Assembly: GCF_009498275.1 (NCBI RefSeq)
Contig: NZ_CP045643.1
Location: 6,386,001 to 6,450,000 of the forward strand
Reading direction: 5' to 3'
DNA length: 64,000 nt
Source: Streptomyces fagopyri
Lineage (GTDB): Bacteria > Actinomycetota > Actinomycetes > Streptomycetales > Streptomycetaceae
Under the pieces are notes generated by a model. The model ran no database searches. It was not told where the DNA came from and was given only the letters and a program-made list of their open reading frames with translations. Made by a program: the position numbers and the translations under genes. Position 1 is the first letter of the stretch; every line of letters starts with the position of its first letter. Of this stretch, positions 25,701-32,844 are shown piece after piece.

Positions 25701-26291
25701 TCAGAAGGTGCCGTTGGCGAGGATCTGGCCGGCCTTGTCGTAGACGGTGACGAGGCCGTTGTCCGACTCGTAGCAGGAGCTGAACGCGGAGGCGATGAGC
25801 TTGCCCTCGCCCTGGTGCGGGCCGGTGAGGCCGCCGCTGAAGTCGGTGAACACCTCAGGGGCGTCGAGGATGTTGTTCCGTTTGTCGGCCCCGGTCACCT
25901 TCGTGATGTGCCGGACGGCCGCCTTCTCGGTGGCGGTGCCGTTCTTGTCCACGCAGGACCTGAAGTCGGCGGCCTGTGATCCGGCTCCGGTGTCCCCGGC
26001 CCCGTCGCCGGAGCCGTCGCGTGAGTCGCTCCTCGCCTCGCTCCTCGCCTCGTTGTGGACGGAGGAGTTCGAGGCGCCGCTGTCCTCGTCCGCGCCGCCG
26101 CCGCGGCCGGCCGCCCCGGCGATCCCGATGACCACGATGAGGCCGAGGACGCCGAGGAGGCCCAGCCCCACGACTCTGCCCACCCCGCGCTTCCTCGGCG
26201 GCCGGGGTGCGGACGCCCCGTGACCCGGCGCCTGGGGCGGTCCGCCCCATCCGGGCTGCTGTTGGCGCTCCTGGTGCTGGTGGTCGCTCAT
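25701..26291 (-). CDS. Membrane-anchored hypothetical protein
   Basis: 196 residues. The cytoplasmic N-terminus is rich in Gln, Pro and Gly; a single membrane helix (VGLGLLGVLGLIVVIGIAGAA) is at about 40-62, then a Ser/Asp/Arg linker. An extracellular domain of about 85 residues has two Cys (FRSCVDKNG; FSSCYESDNGLVTVYDKAG). This single-pass architecture is common for Streptomyces proteins of unknown function. Confidence 0.78.
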   Translation of the reverse strand: MSDHQHQERQQQPGWGGPPQAPGHGASAPRPPRKRGVGRVVGLGLLGVLGLIVVIGIAGAAGRGGGADEDSGASNSSVHNEARSEARSDSRDGSGDGAGDTGAGSQAADFRSCVDKNGTATEKAAVRHITKVTGADKRNNILDAPEVFTDFSGGLTGPHQGEGKLIASAFSSCYESDNGLVTVYDKAGQILANGTF

Positions 26292-26395
26292 GGTCTCCCC
26301 TGGGGCGGTCGGTGTCGTGTGGGTCTACGACGTGGCGGGGAGACGCGAGGTTGTCTCCGTCCGCCGGATTTCACCCGAAAGGGGAGAGGGCGCGG

Positions 26396-27283
26396 TCACT
26401 CCTCGGCGAAGACCAGGTCGGTGACGGGGTGGGTCATGCGGACCGTTCCGTCCGTGACGTCGACGACGTGGTGCAGTCCGGTCAGGGTCTTGGCGGCCGG
26501 GCCCTGGGAGAGGACACGGAACCGGTCGCCGCCGCCGAAGAGGTAGGCGCGGAAGCCGTCCAATGAGGGACCGTCGGCGAAGCGGAGGTAGTCCGCGAGG
26601 CGGCGGAAGAGTTTCGGGAGGAGCACCAGGTCGTCCGTGATCGAGGACAGCCCCGTGATCTTCGCCCCCTCGGTGGTCCGGTCGGCGGCCCATACGCCGA
26701 GGCCCGCCGCGTCGGCCTGCGCGGCCGCGGCGGTCATCTCGGCGCGGAGGCCGGAGGAGAGGTTCGCGTAGAAGGTCGGGAAGACCAGGCCGAGCGCGAG
26801 CAGGTGGTGGTTGACGGTGGTCCGCAGCAGGGGCGCGTCCACGGTCACCCAGTCACCGCTCCTGGTGCCGGCGGGCGGCGCGCCCCGCCCGGCCAGCGCG
26901 ACGCAGCGGCTGTGGACGTCGATGGTGCTGGCCAGAACGAAGCCGGGCACGCTCGCCGGAGTCGTGCCGGTGACCTTCTCGCCCGAGAGCTGGACGGCGG
27001 TGAAGCCGAGCCAGGCCAGCAGTTCGTCCCGGGCGGCGTGCGCCCAGTCCAGCGGCTGGTGCACCTGGTGCGGGCCCGTGCCCAGGTAATGGGTCTCCAG
27101 CGCGTCGATCGAGTCGAGCCTGAGATTGGCGCCGCCGCGGCTGTTGCGGTGGCTCTTGTCGATCCTGTGCGAGCCGGGGACGTCGTACCAGAAGGCCGCG
27201 TCGTGGGGGTCGAAGCGGACGGTGTCGCCGTCCGGTTCCCCGTTCAGGATCCGGTAGTCACCCTCGATGAGGAGCATGCGCAT
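26396..27283 (-). CDS. Staphylococcal-nuclease-like protein, possibly inactive
   Basis: 295 residues. DGDTVRF near residue 19 and LRLDSIDALETHYLG near 54 match the two active-site segments of thermonuclease-like (SNase) folds. The C-terminal part (NHHLLALGLVFPTFYANL, AAAQADAAGLGVW) matches the closing helices. The usual IDAPE reads IDALE and the protein is about twice normal length with inserted loops. No signal peptide is evident. It could act on nucleic acids, or keep the fold only. Confidence 0.72.
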   Translation of the reverse strand: MRMLLIEGDYRILNGEPDGDTVRFDPHDAAFWYDVPGSHRIDKSHRNSRGGANLRLDSIDALETHYLGTGPHQVHQPLDWAHAARDELLAWLGFTAVQLSGEKVTGTTPASVPGFVLASTIDVHSRCVALAGRGAPPAGTRSGDWVTVDAPLLRTTVNHHLLALGLVFPTFYANLSSGLRAEMTAAAAQADAAGLGVWAADRTTEGAKITGLSSITDDLVLLPKLFRRLADYLRFADGPSLDGFRAYLFGGGDRFRVLSQGPAAKTLTGLHHVVDVTDGTVRMTHPVTDLVFAEE

Positions 27284-27652
27284 GGCCGCCTCCGCGTAAT
27301 CGCCGGTGACTCATTGTGTTGGCTCGCGGGGTTCCTGGGTACCTCGGACGCGACTTCCGGTGTGGTGAATTCGCCGCGGTTCAGAAGGAGTTGGCCGCGA
27401 CCCGGGGGGAGTTGCGGCGGCCGCCATGACGGCCGGCCCGTACTCCGGCCGTCGCGCCGTGCGAGGGTCACCCTCCTGTACGCCGTCCACCGGACCTCGT
27501 ACGCGCCCGCTGGACCCTGTACGCCGTCCACCGGACCTCGTGCGCGCCCGCCGGACCCTGAACCCCGCCCGCCGGCCCCCGTACGCCGCCCGCCACCTCC
27601 CACGTACTCCTGTCGCCGCGTACGCGGGCCGTCGGTCCGTCCCGGAGGCGGT
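27284..27652. repeat. Non-coding stretch with 41-bp tandem duplication
   Basis: Between two minus-strand genes. Units 27476-27516 and 27517-27557 (both beginning CTGTACGCCGTCCACCGG) match except for two positions, and a degraded third unit follows. No gene is supported here. Confidence 0.7.
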
Positions 27653-27997
27653 TTACGACGGGTTCGTTGTCGGCGACCCATGGGCGTGCTTCAGGTTCGC
27701 GCGGGCGTCGACCGTGTCCGGAGGCGCGACCTCCGCCCAGAAGCGGTGGCAGGTCACGAACACGGCGAGCTCGCGCTCACGCTGTCTGAGCTTCTCCACC
27801 TCGGCCTGCTCGTCGGCGGTCCAGCCGGGGGACGCGGGGCGTTCCACCTGGCGCCAGCCCCTGTCGTCGCTGAAGCCGTCCAGGGGTTCCACCGACCAGG
27901 GGAGCCGCTTGAGCAGGGCCAGGAGCTCCGCCCGGACCTGATGCAGGTCCTCCTGGCCGGCCAGGAGGTCACTCGGAAAGTCATAGGTCGCCGCCAC
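27653..27997 (-). CDS. Conserved Streptomyces hypothetical protein
   Basis: 114 residues; long helices (QVRAELLALLKRLPWSVEPL; EQAEVEKLRQRERELAVFV) flank an aromatic segment WRQVERPASPGWTADEQ. The central region resembles proteins in which a coiled coil follows a W-rich motif; no function is known. It stands alone upstream of the MarR locus. Confidence 0.75.
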   Translation of the reverse strand: MAATYDFPSDLLAGQEDLHQVRAELLALLKRLPWSVEPLDGFSDDRGWRQVERPASPGWTADEQAEVEKLRQRERELAVFVTCHRFWAEVAPPDTVDARANLKHAHGSPTTNPS

Positions 27998-28135
27998 CCG
28001 ACAATGGTACGCCTGTTCGATTTTGGGGTGCGAGTTCCTTCCGGGAGTTCATGCGAACGGGTGGCCGCCCCGGATCGTGCGGTGCGAACCGGCCGGCTTG
28101 GATCGGCCGGCTCGGACTGGTCGGCCCGGACTGGG

Positions 28136-28175
28136 CAGTCTCAACTGGTCAGTTCAAACTGGACAGTCTTGACTG
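28136..28175. promoter_or_regulatory. Three MarR-type dyads at 14-bp spacing
   Basis: CAGTCTCAACTG (28136-28147), CAGTTCAAACTG (28150-28161) and CAGTCTTGACTG (28164-28175) are imperfect 12-bp dyads of the form CAGTY-n2-RACTG, starting every 14 bp. The last ends 19 bp before the MarR start. They probably bind the MarR dimer for autorepression. Confidence 0.78.
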
Positions 28176-28194
28176 ACGGATTTAGTGTGGCGCC

Positions 28195-28644
28195 ATGGAC
28201 GACAGCGCCGAGGGCGTCTCCGAGTCGGCCGCCCGCGCGGCACAGGATCTGCGGGTGGCGTTCAACCGGCTGCGGCGGCGGATCAGGGAGGTCTCCGAAC
28301 GTCAGGACCTCACCCCCTCACAGGTCTCCGCGCTCACCCTGGTGAGCAAGAGCGGAGCCGCCACGGCGAGTGCGCTGGCCGCCACCGAGGGCGTACGGCC
28401 GCAGTCCATGGCCGCCACGCTCGCCGTGCTCGACCAGCAGGGACTGATCGCCCGCAACCCGGACCCGGGAGACGGCCGCCGACAGCTCGTCACGCTGACC
28501 GACGCCGGCCGCGAGCGCGTCGAGGGCACGCGGCAGGCCCGCGGGGAATGGCTGGCCAAGGCCCTTCAGGACCGTTGCACGGAGGCCGAGCGGCAGAGCG
28601 TCATCGAGGCGATGGCCGTACTGGACCGGCTCACGCGCCCGTGA
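28195..28644 (+). CDS. MarR-family transcriptional regulator
   Basis: 149 residues. Winged helix with SALTLVSKSG, the recognition segment VRPQSMAATLAVLDQQGLI and wing DPGDGRRQLVTLTDAGRE. MarR repressors usually respond to small aromatic ligands or oxidants and autoregulate; the three upstream dyads fit this. The isochorismatase-fold hydrolase 410 bp downstream on the same strand may be in the same regulon. Confidence 0.93.
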   Translation: MDDSAEGVSESAARAAQDLRVAFNRLRRRIREVSERQDLTPSQVSALTLVSKSGAATASALAATEGVRPQSMAATLAVLDQQGLIARNPDPGDGRRQLVTLTDAGRERVEGTRQARGEWLAKALQDRCTEAERQSVIEAMAVLDRLTRP

Positions 28645-29053
28645 CACCCGCCCCCCGCGCACGACTCCGGCGGAGTTCCGCCCCCCGCGCACGGCCGACG
28701 CGGAGTCCCGCCCCCCGGCGCCGCCACTCCACGCCCTGCCCGCCGCCGCCGACGTCGTCCGCGCGGACGACGCCGACGCCGGCTGACCGCACCGAGCGTC
28801 CCCCGTCCTTCCTGGCCGCCGGCGCCGTACCGCTCCCGGCGGCGCCGCTCCCGGACCGTTCACCCCGTACCCACACCGGCACCCGTACCCACACCGGCAC
28901 CCGTACCCACACCGGCACCCGCACCCACACCGGCACCCGCACCGGCACCGGCACCCGCACCGGCACCGGCACCCGTACCCACACCGGCACCCGTACCCGC
29001 ACCGGCACCCACACCGGCACCCGTACCCGCACAACCCTCCGAAAGGCCTGACC
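28645..29053. repeat. 18-bp/12-bp minisatellite between marR and the hydrolase
   Basis: From 28864 to about 29032 the unit CCCGTACCCACACCGGCA and shorter CCCGCACCGGCA variants repeat about ten times with few changes. Before it, CCCCCCGCGCACG-type degenerate repeats occupy 28650-28720. Long open frames appear on both strands only because the unit is a multiple of three. No gene supported. Confidence 0.85.
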
Positions 29054-29641
29054 ATGGCAGTCACCACGCTCGACCCGCACACCGCCCTCGTCGTCATCGA
29101 CCTGCAGAACGGCATCGTCGGGAACCCGGGCCTCGTCCCCCACACCGCCGCCGAGGTCGTGGAGCGGTCGGTGCTGCTCGCCGACGCCTTCCGCGAGCAG
29201 GGGCTCCCGGTCGTCCTCGTACGGGTCACCGCCGCCGCGGACGGAGCGGACGCCGTACGCGGCCGCATCGACGGTCCGAGCCGCGCCCGCAGCTTCCCGG
29301 AGGGCTGGGACGTCGTCGTCGACGAACTGGCCGGACACCCCGGGGACATCACCGTCACCAAGCGGAACTGGGGCGCCTTCCACGGCACCGACCTCGACCT
29401 GCAGCTGCGCCGCCGCGGGGTCACCCAGATCGTGCTGACCGGCATCGCCACCAGCATCGGCGTCGAGTCCAGCGCCCGTGCCGCCCACGAGCACGGCTAC
29501 CACGTGACCCTGGCCACCGACGCCATGTCCGACCTGGACGGCGAGACCCACCGCAACAGCGTCGAGCGGATCTTCCCCCGTCTCGGCGAGACCGGTACGA
29601 CCGCCGAGATCGTGGAGCTGCTGGCCAAGACCCACGCGTGA
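29054..29641 (+). CDS. Isochorismatase-fold hydrolase lacking the catalytic Cys
   Basis: 195 residues. Asp16 (VVIDLQNG) and Lys103 (TVTKRNWGAF) of the cysteine-hydrolase triad are present. The nucleophile position in the conserved G-x-A-T-x-x-C segment is Gly136 (GIATSIGVESSAR). Isochorismatases such as EntB and PhzD also have Gly there and hydrolyse a vinyl ether without a Cys, so this protein may act on isochorismate-like rather than amide substrates. It lies downstream of marR. Confidence 0.85.
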   Translation: MAVTTLDPHTALVVIDLQNGIVGNPGLVPHTAAEVVERSVLLADAFREQGLPVVLVRVTAAADGADAVRGRIDGPSRARSFPEGWDVVVDELAGHPGDITVTKRNWGAFHGTDLDLQLRRRGVTQIVLTGIATSIGVESSARAAHEHGYHVTLATDAMSDLDGETHRNSVERIFPRLGETGTTAEIVELLAKTHA

Positions 29642-29654
29642 CCCGTGCCCCGCG

Positions 29655-30590
29655 TCAGCGGGGACCCGCGCCCTCCAGCTCCCGCACCAGCCGCTCGGCG
29701 ACCGGCACGGGCACCCCGTGCCGGGCCGCGGCGCGCAGCAACGCGCCGCCGATCGCGTCCAGTTCGAGCGGACGACCCGCCTCGGCGTCACGCTGCATGG
29801 AGGACTTCGTGCCGGGCGGGAAGGCGTCGTAGCGGGCGAGGGCCGCGGCGGCGTCGGCAGGGGCCCCGCTCGCCCGGCTGACGGCGGCCGTCTCCGCCAC
29901 CAGAGCCGTCAACTCCGTGCGGTGCAGCGTACGGACGTCGCCCAGCGGCAGCCCGTAACGGGTCGTCAGCAGCGCGAACGGGGCGAGGAACGACATCTTC
30001 GCCCACAGCACCGCCGCCTCGCCGGCCTGGACGCGGACGGCCGGACCGGCCGCCGCGAGGACCCCGGCGAGCGCGTCGAGCCGCTCGCGCGCCACCGTGT
30101 CGCCGGTCAGATCGATCTCCGCGAAGGGGCTCCCGTGTTCGATCACTCCGGGGGCGGTCCGGGTCGACTCGACACGGATGACGGCGGGGGCCACCCGGGC
30201 GGACCCGTAGCGGGCGCGCAGGGCCGCGGGGTGTTCGACGCCGTTCAGGAAGGGGACGAGCAGGCCGTCGCCGAGCGCCCCAGCGGGTACCCGGTCGAGT
30301 GCCGCGTCGAGCGCCGTGTGCTTGACCGCGATCAGACATGCGTCGACCGGTTCGCGCAGCTCGGTGTCCGCCTCGACCCGCGCCGTGAAATCCCCGAACC
30401 GGCCGCTGCGGACCTGGATGCCGTCCGCGCGCAGCACCTCCGCCGTGTCGTCCCCGGCCAGGCAGATCACCCGGTGTCCGGCCCGCGCCACCAGCGCGGC
30501 GAGCAGCCCGCCGACACCGCCGGGGCCCAGCACCGCCACCGTGAACCGCTCATCGCGCCCGTCGTGCTCGTCGCGTACGTCCTTCGTCAT
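29655..30590 (-). CDS. Ketopantoate reductase (PanE/ApbA) family protein
   Basis: 311 residues. NADPH-binding GPGGVGG at about 22-28, VKHT, the catalytic-lysine segment LWAKMSFLAP near 198-207 and a C-terminal ELDAIGGALLRAAARHGV helix are the PanE/ApbA hallmarks. These enzymes reduce 2-dehydropantoate in pantothenate synthesis, but Streptomyces carry several paralogues with other ketoacid substrates, and no pantothenate genes are nearby. Convergent with the isochorismatase-fold gene. Confidence 0.88.
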   Translation of the reverse strand: MTKDVRDEHDGRDERFTVAVLGPGGVGGLLAALVARAGHRVICLAGDDTAEVLRADGIQVRSGRFGDFTARVEADTELREPVDACLIAVKHTALDAALDRVPAGALGDGLLVPFLNGVEHPAALRARYGSARVAPAVIRVESTRTAPGVIEHGSPFAEIDLTGDTVARERLDALAGVLAAAGPAVRVQAGEAAVLWAKMSFLAPFALLTTRYGLPLGDVRTLHRTELTALVAETAAVSRASGAPADAAAALARYDAFPPGTKSSMQRDAEAGRPLELDAIGGALLRAAARHGVPVPVAERLVRELEGAGPR

Positions 30591-30670
30591 GCCCGTCCGA
30601 TCCTCTCGTCGGTCGGCCCCGGAAAGGTGGCCGCCTGGGAGTGGATCATGCCGGGCCGCGCCGTCCGGCG

Positions 30671-30892
30671 CTACAGCCGCACCGACGCCCCCGGCTCCAA
30701 CAGGTGCAGCCGGTCGCCGAGTCCGGCCTCCGTGAAGGCCTTCGCCGGCGTGGCACCGTCCTCGGTGAAGTGGCCCCAGTGCTCGAAGCGCGGGGGACGA
30801 CGTGCCGGGCTCCCAGGATCACGGCGGCCCGCGCGGCCCGCGCGGCCTGCTCGCTGGTCGGGGTCAGCGGGGAGTCCGGCACGAGCGGGGTG
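30671..30892 (-). pseudogene. C-terminal remnant of an UlaG-like MBL-fold hydrolase
   Basis: One frame encodes PLTPTSEQAARAARAAVILG then ARHVVPR. Around 30795 the sense continues in another frame as FEHWGHFTEDGATPAKAF, then TEAGLGDRLHLLEPGASVRL and TAG (30671-30673). Together they match the C-terminal end of metallo-beta-lactamase-fold hydrolases, but the metal-binding N-terminal part is absent. A decayed gene. Confidence 0.65.
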
Positions 30893-31005
30893 CGCGCCGC
30901 GCCGGGATCACGAACGCGGGCGGCGTCCGGTAGGGGCGTCCGGTAGGGGCGACCGGATGTGCCGACCGGAGGCCACGGAGGCGTCGTCCGCGCGAGACTG
31001 GGCGT

Positions 31006-31233
31006 ATGTGCCGCAGCATCAAGACTCTCCGCCCGCCCGTACTCCCCGAAGAGGCCACCGAGGAGGACATCCACGCCGCCGCCCTCCAGTACGTCCGCAA
31101 GGTCTCCGGCTTCCGTGCCCCGGCCGCGCACAACCGCGAGGTCTTCGAGCGGGCGGTGGAGGCGGTCGCGGCCGCCACGGCCGAGCTGCTGGACGGCCTG
31201 GAGGTACGAGGGGTCACCCAGCGGGCCGGATGA
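31006..31233 (+). CDS. DUF2277 domain protein
   Basis: 75 residues beginning MCRSIKTLRPP, the hallmark of DUF2277, followed by two helices (ATEEDIHAAALQYVRKVSGF; REVFERAVEAVAAATAELL). These small proteins are widespread in actinobacteria and of unknown function; the N-terminal Cys may be a ligand or modification site. Single gene. Confidence 0.88.
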   Translation: MCRSIKTLRPPVLPEEATEEDIHAAALQYVRKVSGFRAPAAHNREVFERAVEAVAAATAELLDGLEVRGVTQRAG

Positions 31234-31357
31234 ACCGACCTGGCGGAACGGCCGCGCGGAGCACCTCATGAAGCATCATGAAGCACCCCGGGCGTCCCGT
31301 CCGCTTCCGGCGTCCCGTGGGCTCTGGGCGCTCCGTACGTCCCGGGCGCTCCGTGCG

Positions 31358-31990
31358 TCAGGCGCCGGTGCTCGACTCCTGGGGTACGGGCCGGCGCATC
31401 AGGTACGCCGCGCCCGCGCCGGCGCCGAACAGCGCCGCGAACGAGACCGCCGTGGCGAGCCAGGTCGCGCCCAGCCACTGGCCGCCGAAGTAGCCGAGGG
31501 CCACGCTGTATACGGCCCAGGTCAGGCTCGCGAGTATGGACCAGGGCAGGAACTCGCGGACGCGGCGGTGGGCGGCGCCGGCGCCGAGCGAGACGACCGA
31601 GCGGCCGGCGGGCGCGAAGCGGGCGAGGACGACCAGCGCGCCGCCCGCGCCTCCGCCGCGCGCGAGGACCGCGCCGAGACGTTCCTGCGCGCTGGAGAGG
31701 CGGCGGGAGCGGGCGATGGCACGGTCCAGACGTTCGCCGCCGCGCCAGGCCAGCCGGTACGCCACCAGGTCGCCGAGGACCGAGGCGGTGGCGGCGGAGA
31801 GGGTGAGCGCCAGGATGTCGGGCACCGCGTGCGGCACGGCTCCCGTGGAACCCGCCGCCGCGGCGGTGGCCGCGGTGATGACCAGGACGCCGCTGGGCAG
31901 CACCGGCAGGAAGACGTCCAGCAGGACCGAGACGGCCACCGCCGCGTAGATCCATGGGCTGCCCGTCAGCGACCCCACACTCTCCAGCAC
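31358..31990 (-). CDS. DedA-family membrane protein
   Basis: 210 residues from GTG 31990 (AGGGGAG upstream; a start at 32071 would add an atypical Arg/Pro segment). Helices at about 15-40 and 45-70, then an amphipathic loop with F-A-P-A-G-R and a final pair of helices, match the DedA/SNARE-associated family. DedA proteins flip undecaprenyl phosphate or phospholipids and support envelope homeostasis. Confidence 0.85.
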   Translation of the reverse strand: MLESVGSLTGSPWIYAAVAVSVLLDVFLPVLPSGVLVITAATAAAAGSTGAVPHAVPDILALTLSAATASVLGDLVAYRLAWRGGERLDRAIARSRRLSSAQERLGAVLARGGGAGGALVVLARFAPAGRSVVSLGAGAAHRRVREFLPWSILASLTWAVYSVALGYFGGQWLGATWLATAVSFAALFGAGAGAAYLMRRPVPQESSTGA

Positions 31991-32206
31991 CGAAACTCCC
32001 CTGTACTCCCCCGAGGGCACGACCTCGCCGCTACGTCGCGGGGGAGCGGCAGGGCGGCCTGTGACAGCCATACAGCGTACGCGGCGGGTGTGACAGTGGG
32101 GTCACGGGGGGCTTATGTGTTGCTCACGGTGCGTTGACGCCGGGGGAGCGGGAGGGCGAGCGGGGGCAGCCGGAGCGGGGTGGGGACGAAAGGGGTCCGA
32201 AGGGGC

Positions 32207-32239
32207 GGCGCCCGTCACCTCCGTGAGGTGGCGGGCGCC
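32207..32239 (-). terminator. Terminator downstream of DoxX gene
   Basis: GGCGCCCG-t-CACCTC (32207-32221) pairs with GAGGTG-g-CGGGCGCC (32225-32239): 14 pairs, one mismatch, 3-base loop. Confidence 0.82.
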
Positions 32240-32295
32240 GTGGTCGTGCGGTGCGGTGCGGGGCGGGTCAGGGTGCTCGTGCGGTGCCGGCCGGG

Positions 32296-32754
32296 TCAGG
32301 CCGCGACGGGCTCCGTGGCCCGCTCGTCCTCGCCGGGGGCCCGGGTCGCGCGCGCGGTGAGCAGCCGGTCGAGACCGAGGGCGCCCGAGCCGGTGAAGAC
32401 CAGCAGGAGCATGGCCCAGCAGAACAGCGCCGACAGCTCGCCGCCGTTCTCGATCGGCCACAGGGCCGTCGACTGGTGCACGTCGAAATAGGCGTACGCC
32501 ATCGAGCCCGACGCGAGGAACGCGGCGCCGCGGGTGCCGAGGCCCAGCAGCACCAGGGTGCCGCCGACGAGTTGGATCACGGCCGCGTACCAGCCCGGCC
32601 AGGTGCCGGAGGGGATGGCGCCTCCGTCGGTGCCCGCGGCGCCGCCGAGGACGCCGAAGAGGGAGGCGGCGCCGTGCACGGCGAAGAGCAGGCCTATGAC
32701 GAGGCGGAACAGGCCGATGGCGTACGGCTGGGCGCTGTCGAGACGCTCGGTCAT
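32296..32754 (-). CDS. DoxX-family membrane protein
   Basis: 152 residues, four predicted membrane helices (IGLFRLVIGLLFAVHGAASLFG; AAVIQLVGGTLVLLGLG; AAFLASGSMAYAYF; SALFCWAMLLLVFTG), with the HG of helix 1 and Y-A-Y-F of helix 3 typical of DoxX. DoxX proteins act in membrane redox and sulfur/thiol stress. An iron-box-like dyad 77 bp upstream suggests repression by DmdR/IdeR under iron-replete conditions. Confidence 0.9.
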   Translation of the reverse strand: MTERLDSAQPYAIGLFRLVIGLLFAVHGAASLFGVLGGAAGTDGGAIPSGTWPGWYAAVIQLVGGTLVLLGLGTRGAAFLASGSMAYAYFDVHQSTALWPIENGGELSALFCWAMLLLVFTGSGALGLDRLLTARATRAPGEDERATEPVAA

Positions 32755-32830
32755 GTGGGGGGACTCCTTCGGTCTGGTCCGGTCCGTGGGGAACCGGATC
32801 CTGGGGGCGGAACCGAGTGAGTCAACAACG

Positions 32831-32844
32831 TTAGGGTAACCTAA
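32831..32844 (-). promoter_or_regulatory. DmdR/IdeR-type iron box before doxX
   Basis: TTAGGGTAACCTAA has perfect TTAGG/CCTAA arms and fits the DtxR-family consensus TTAGGTTAGGCTAACCTAA core. It is 77 bp upstream of the DoxX start and overlaps the stop codon of the neighbouring FAD gene. Confidence 0.75.

Noticed and set aside
27476..29032. CRISPR-like array
   Set aside because: The repeats are directly adjacent without unique spacers and no cas genes occur anywhere in the window.
28631..29791. Long minus-strand frame with VRVPVW repeats
   Set aside because: It is the translation of the minisatellite and of the hydrolase gene in reverse; the 18-bp unit keeps frames open artificially.
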